Shown: positions 6,573 to 9,357 of the stretch, piece by piece
Layout of the letters: each line of letters begins with the position of its first letter
Numbering within the stretch: position 1 is the first letter of the stretch
DNA from: Treponema sp.
GTDB lineage: Bacteria > Spirochaetota > Spirochaetia > Treponematales > Treponemataceae
DNA length: 9,357 nucleotides
Direction of reading: 5' to 3'
NCBI GenBank assembly: GCA_003455655.1
Contig: DMQP01000023.1
Span: forward strand, 1 to 9,357
Position numbers and translations under genes: made by a program
The notes under the pieces: model-generated
Databases searched by the model: none
What the model was told of the DNA's origin: nothing
What the model saw: only the letters and a program-made list of their open reading frames with translations

Positions 6573-8174
6573 CTACAATTGTGCAGAAACTTGCTGAATG
6601 CGCTGCAACTGAGCTTTTGCCTTTCCGCTGTCTATAGCTTCCAAAGCCATGTCGTATCCGTCTTTAATGGTTCTTGCTTTTCCTGAAATGTAAAGCACTG
6701 CTCCTGCATTAAGACCAACTGCTGCACGAATTGCAGGACGACCGCCGCCTTCAAGCACTTCAAGGGCAAGACGAGCATTTTCTTCTCCATCGCCACCAGC
6801 TAAATCTTCTTCTGAAAGATTTTCAAGACCGAACTTTGCAGGGTCAATGGTGTAACGGTATTCTTTCCCGTCTTCACCAATTTGGAAAACTTCGGTACAA
6901 GCGCAAGGTGAAACTTCGTCGTAACCGTCATTGCTTGAAACAACCATAACACGCTTTGCACCTAAAGACTTGGCGGCTCTTGCATAATTTTCCATAAGTT
7001 CGGGACTATAGACTCCCAAAACTTCGTAGTCAGCATTTGCAGGATTAAGAAGTGGTCCTAAAACATTAAAGATTGTTTTTATGCCCAAAGCCTTACGGAT
7101 GGGAGCAGCATAACGCATTGCAGAATGATAGACAGGAGCCATTAGAAAACCAAAACCAGTTTGATTTATAAGCTGAACTGTCTTTTGTGGTTCAGCATTG
7201 ATTTTAATTCCCAAAGCTTCATAAAAATCGGCAGCACCACTTTTACTTGAAACAGCACGGTTACCGTGTTTTGCCATAGGTTGTCCGCAACTAGAAGCAA
7301 CAATTGCCGAAAGTGAAGAAATGTTAAAGCTTCCTTTGCAATCACCGCCAGTTCCTACAATTTCTGCAAGTCCCTGTGTTTTAAGTGGGAGCGGAGTTTT
7401 TTTACGAAGAAGAACATCTGCACAACCAGTCATTTCGTCTGTAGAGGGAACAGAACGAGCTGCCATTGCCGTAAGAATTGCAGCTGTTGCCTTTTCGTCA
7501 AGAATACCGTCAGTAAGATTTTCCATAAAGAGTGCAGCTTGTTCTCGGCTCAAGGGTTTTTTGTCTATAAGCTGATTCAAAAACTGAGGAATAGAAAGAC
7601 TTTCGCGGCGGTAAGACAAGAAGGCACGGAAAATATCGTCTCCTTGCTGACTTGCAATACTTTCTGGATGGAACTGAACGCCTTCAATAAAGAGAGTCTT
7701 ATGTCGTATTCCCATAATGTCTCCGTCTGCACTACGTGCAGTTACTTCAAAATCTGCACTCAATGTAGATTCATCAATTACCAAAGAATGGTAGCGGGTA
7801 AAGGCAGCCTTTTTTCCAATAATGCGGAACAAGCCTCGACCGTCAAGATCTATTTCTTGAACAACGCCATGACAAATATGCTTTGCCTGAACAATGGTAG
7901 CTCCAAAAGCTTCACCAATTGCTTGGTGTCCTAAACAAATACCCAAAATAGGAATTCGTCCTGCAAAATGAGTAATGGCTTCTTTGCTTATTCCTGCTTC
8001 AGAAGGAGTTCCAGGACCGGGGCTTATAACCAAATGACTGGGGTTAAGTGCATCAAGTTCTTCAAGGCTTGTTTCTTTTGAACGAAGCACTTTTACTTCG
8101 TCGTTTGAAAGTCTCTGCAAGGCCTGTACCACATTGTAGGTAAATGAATCATAATTATCGATAACTAAAATCAT
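6573..8174 (-). CDS. trpGD: Fused anthranilate synthase glutaminase / anthranilate phosphoribosyltransferase
   Basis: A bifunctional protein of 533 aa. The TrpG part (1 to about 190) is a class I glutamine amidotransferase that supplies ammonia to anthranilate synthase: it starts MILVIDNYDSFTYN, has the oxyanion motif SPGPGTP (51-57), nucleophile Cys80 in GICLGHQ, and His169 and Glu171 in FHPES. The TrpD part (about 195-533) transfers phosphoribose from PRPP to anthranilate: GTGGD (274-278) with FNIS (283-286), KHGNRAVSSKSGAAD (302-316), GPLLNPA (373-379) and SSNDGYDEVSP (413-423). All catalytic residues seem intact. The start is set by GGAGG 6 nt upstream of the ATG. It is the first gene after a strong promoter with two operators. 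No trpE adjoins it, so component I must come from elsewhere; the glutaminase could also serve PabB (inference). It contains no tryptophan. Confidence 0.97.
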   Translation of the reverse strand: MILVIDNYDSFTYNVVQALQRLSNDEVKVLRSKETSLEELDALNPSHLVISPGPGTPSEAGISKEAITHFAGRIPILGICLGHQAIGEAFGATIVQAKHICHGVVQEIDLDGRGLFRIIGKKAAFTRYHSLVIDESTLSADFEVTARSADGDIMGIRHKTLFIEGVQFHPESIASQQGDDIFRAFLSYRRESLSIPQFLNQLIDKKPLSREQAALFMENLTDGILDEKATAAILTAMAARSVPSTDEMTGCADVLLRKKTPLPLKTQGLAEIVGTGGDCKGSFNISSLSAIVASSCGQPMAKHGNRAVSSKSGAADFYEALGIKINAEPQKTVQLINQTGFGFLMAPVYHSAMRYAAPIRKALGIKTIFNVLGPLLNPANADYEVLGVYSPELMENYARAAKSLGAKRVMVVSSNDGYDEVSPCACTEVFQIGEDGKEYRYTIDPAKFGLENLSEEDLAGGDGEENARLALEVLEGGGRPAIRAAVGLNAGAVLYISGKARTIKDGYDMALEAIDSGKAKAQLQRIQQVSAQL

Positions 8175-8189
8175 AGTGTTCCTCCGCTT

Positions 8190-8209
8190 TGTTTCTACTT
8201 ACAGTAACA
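8190..8209. promoter_or_regulatory. Candidate trp operator O1 (one mismatch)
   Basis: TGTTTCT, six bases, AGTAACA, the same palindrome as O2 and O3 with one arm mismatch (T for A). It begins on the last base of the trpGD -10 and covers the predicted start of transcription, the same placement as O3 at trpB. Its centre is 34 bp, about three helical turns, from that of O2, which would suit cooperative binding. Confidence 0.7.
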
Positions 8210-8237
8210 CTATAACATAGTTTTGTTTCTATGTCAA
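8209..8237 (-). promoter_or_regulatory. Main trp operon promoter
   Basis: -35 TTGACA (8232-8237, perfect), 17-bp spacer ending in TGT (extended -10), -10 TATAGT (8209-8214). Predicted start near 8202, leader about 28 nt with GGAGG at 8181-8185. The leader has no room for a leader peptide or attenuator, so control is probably at initiation. Confidence 0.85.
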
Positions 8238-8243
8238 GAAACA
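8224..8243. promoter_or_regulatory. Candidate trp operator O2, perfect palindrome over the -35
   Basis: TGTTTCT, six bases, AGAAACA with both 7-bp arms exact. Read on the transcribed strand, the -35 TTGACA occupies the centre of the palindrome, so a bound protein would cover the -35 directly. Confidence 0.75.
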
Positions 8244-8247
8244 TTAT

Positions 8248-8284
8248 AAAAAAAATAAAGGGGAAAACAGAGCGTCTTCCCCTT
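8248..8284 (-). terminator. Intrinsic terminator of the OmpA-like gene
   Basis: On the minus strand an 8-bp stem (AAGGGGAA with TTCCCCTT; 8277-8284 and 8258-8265), an 11-nt loop, then a T-rich tail with eight T in a row (8248-8255). It starts 13 bp after the OmpA-like stop and separates that gene from the trp promoter, whose O2 begins 4 bp further on. Confidence 0.85.
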
Positions 8285-8297
8285 AAAAAGTTTTGTC

Positions 8298-9357
8298 TTA
8301 TTTGTTTCTGTCGGGAACAGTAACAACAAAGTCTACTCGGCGGTTTTTCCACCAGTTAGCTTTGTCGGTCCAAGCAGCAACAGGGTTTTCTCCGCCCTTA
8401 CCTACTGCGGTAACAGACTGTTCAGAAAGTCCACGCTTTATAAGCTGCTGACGAATTACTTCTGCACGGTACAGAGACAGAGGAATCAGTTCTTCTACAT
8501 GCTCTCGTTCTGTGTTTGACACATTGTTTGCGTGTCCAACAACTTGAACTTGAACATCATTTCCCAAAGCAAGAACTTGTTTTGCAACACTGTCAATAAC
8601 TTCGTTGTTATGTTTAATCTGAGCAGCAGAAAGTGTTTTAAAGGTTGCTGCATCAGGATCAAAATAAATGTCGTCTACAGAAATAGTCCAGGTCTTTGTG
8701 TTTTCACTGGTGCTTGTTGTTGTTTTTCTTGTTACCGCATTCTGACTTAACTTTGTAATAATAAAGTCTACACGGCGGTTTTTCCACCAGTTAGAATGAT
8801 CTTCCCACTTAGTAACAGGATCCGTTCCTCCCATAGGAACTGAAGTAAGACAATCTGCTTCAACACCGCGTTTAATAAGTTGCTGGCGAATCACTTCTGC
8901 ACGGTACAGTGACAGAGGAATCAGTTCTTCTACGTGTTCGCGCTGAGTGTTAGTTACATTGTTAGCATGTCCTACAATCTGAACATCAACAGGTTCATCA
9001 ACGGCAAGCAACTGTTTTGCAATGCTGTCAATAACTTCGTTGTTGTGGCGAATCTGTTCTGCACTTAATGTTTTAAAGGTTGCTGAATCAGGATCAAAGT
9101 AAATGTCATCTGCGGTAATAGACCAAGTACGAGTTTCGTTTTCTTCCTGTCCAGTAACCGTTGTAGTAGTTGTCGTTTCTACGACAGTAACGGTTGTCTT
9201 TACGGTATCTGTTTTTGTTTCAGTTACTTTTTCAGGTTCTTCTTCTTTAGGTTCTTCTACGGGAGCTTCTACAACTTCTTCTACAGGTTCCACTTTTTCT
9301 TCAACAACTTCTGTTGTATCTGAAGTGTCTTCTGTAGTAGTTGTTGTTGTGGTAGTT
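8298..9357 (-). CDS. Envelope protein with two tandem OmpA-like domains (5' end outside window)
   Basis: The last 352 residues of a longer protein; no stop interrupts the frame up to the window edge, so an internal GTG at 9293 is not its start. Residues 1 to about 75 are low-complexity, rich in Thr, Glu, Val and Pro, with a run of eight Thr at the edge and another of six: probably an extended linker or periplasmic spacer. Two OmpA C-terminal-like domains follow (about 77-202 and 222-347), each with DDIYFDPD, the helix motif IPLSLYRAEVIRQQL and a terminal WWKNRRVDF. This fold normally binds peptidoglycan from the periplasm. The Arg that contacts the peptide's diamino acid is kept (LYRA), but the usual GHTD is GHANN in both copies, so the Asp partner is missing. 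The upstream part could be a barrel, lipoprotein or other module; that cannot be seen here. It ends in its own terminator, so it is transcriptionally separate from trp. Confidence 0.88.
   Translation of the reverse strand, partial: TTTTTTTTEDTSDTTEVVEEKVEPVEEVVEAPVEEPKEEEPEKVTETKTDTVKTTVTVVETTTTTTVTGQEENETRTWSITADDIYFDPDSATFKTLSAEQIRHNNEVIDSIAKQLLAVDEPVDVQIVGHANNVTNTQREHVEELIPLSLYRAEVIRQQLIKRGVEADCLTSVPMGGTDPVTKWEDHSNWWKNRRVDFIITKLSQNAVTRKTTTSTSENTKTWTISVDDIYFDPDAATFKTLSAAQIKHNNEVIDSVAKQVLALGNDVQVQVVGHANNVSNTEREHVEELIPLSLYRAEVIRQQLIKRGLSEQSVTAVGKGGENPVAAWTDKANWWKNRRVDFVVTVPDRNK
8316..8693 (-). repeat. OmpA-like domain repeat, copy 2
   Basis: C-terminal copy of a direct repeat with a 435-bp (145-codon) period. 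Long stretches match copy 1 nearly base for base, for example around 8461-8510 compared with 8896-8945. The last segment (NWWKNRRVDF) is shared too. Confidence 0.85.
8751..9128 (-). repeat. OmpA-like domain repeat, copy 1
   Basis: N-terminal copy of the same repeat, exactly 435 bp from copy 2. It is joined to copy 2 by a short Ser/Thr-rich linker (about 19 residues). The two differ mainly after the RGV/RGL position and in the strand before GHANN. Confidence 0.85.

Noticed and set aside
7539..7934. Plus-strand open frame of 131 codons opposite trpGD.
   Set aside because: Antisense to the TrpG domain with intact catalytic residues; no evidence of independent coding.
9174..9191. GTTTCT-N5-AGTAAC, resembling the trp operator, in the OmpA-like gene; a similar string near 8303-8322.
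   Set aside because: Both lie inside Val/Thr-rich coding sequence, have the wrong spacing (5 and 9 instead of 6) and no promoter beside them.
1..9357. CRISPR arrays, tRNA or rRNA genes, insertion sequences, phage or defence genes.
   Set aside because: None seen: no regularly spaced short repeats, no cloverleaf or rRNA-like sequence, no transposase or integrase frames. The only sizeable repeat is the OmpA domain duplication.

Overview
The window looks like chromosomal DNA from a spirochaete, most likely a host-associated or free-living Treponema that makes its own tryptophan. The basis is the AT-leaning coding sequence, the treponeme-like RNase Z N-terminus, a lipoprotein with a relaxed spirochaete-type lipobox, and a PilZ protein of spirochaete flavour. 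The genus call is inference from remembered family sequence, not from a search. Every convincing gene lies on the minus strand, so transcription runs from high to low coordinates.

Layout in transcription order: (1) the 3' part of a cell-envelope protein with a Thr/Glu-rich linker and two near-identical OmpA-like domains (8298-9357, 5' end outside the window), closed by an intrinsic terminator (8248-8284). (2) A strong sigma70-type promoter (TTGACA, 17 bp, TATAGT) with two copies of a palindrome, TGTTTCT-N6-AGAAACA. (3) A tryptophan operon: trpGD fusion (6573-8174), a PilZ-like c-di-GMP receptor (5599-6519), trpCF fusion (3956-5581), trpB (2654-3898), a type-B carboxylesterase lipoprotein (1053-2654) and trpA (290-1039). 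(4) The first 78 codons of rnz (RNase Z, 1-235), running off the left edge.

The enzymes cover every step from anthranilate to tryptophan, plus the glutaminase subunit of anthranilate synthase. The synthase subunit TrpE is not in the window. Two genes with no known role in tryptophan synthesis, pilZ and the esterase, sit inside the operon on the same strand with tight spacing.

The most notable signal is regulatory. Two promoters, one before trpGD and one in the 57-bp trpCF-trpB gap, share the same plan: TTGACA, 17-bp spacer, TGN before the -10, and the same 20-bp palindrome starting on the last base of the -10. The trpGD promoter has a second, perfect copy centred on its -35. The predicted leaders are only about 26-28 nt, too short for an attenuator, so the operon appears to be controlled by a DNA-binding repressor at an operator that I do not recognise as the classical enterobacterial TrpR site. 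Apart from the gaps described, there is no stretch over 300 bases without a gene.
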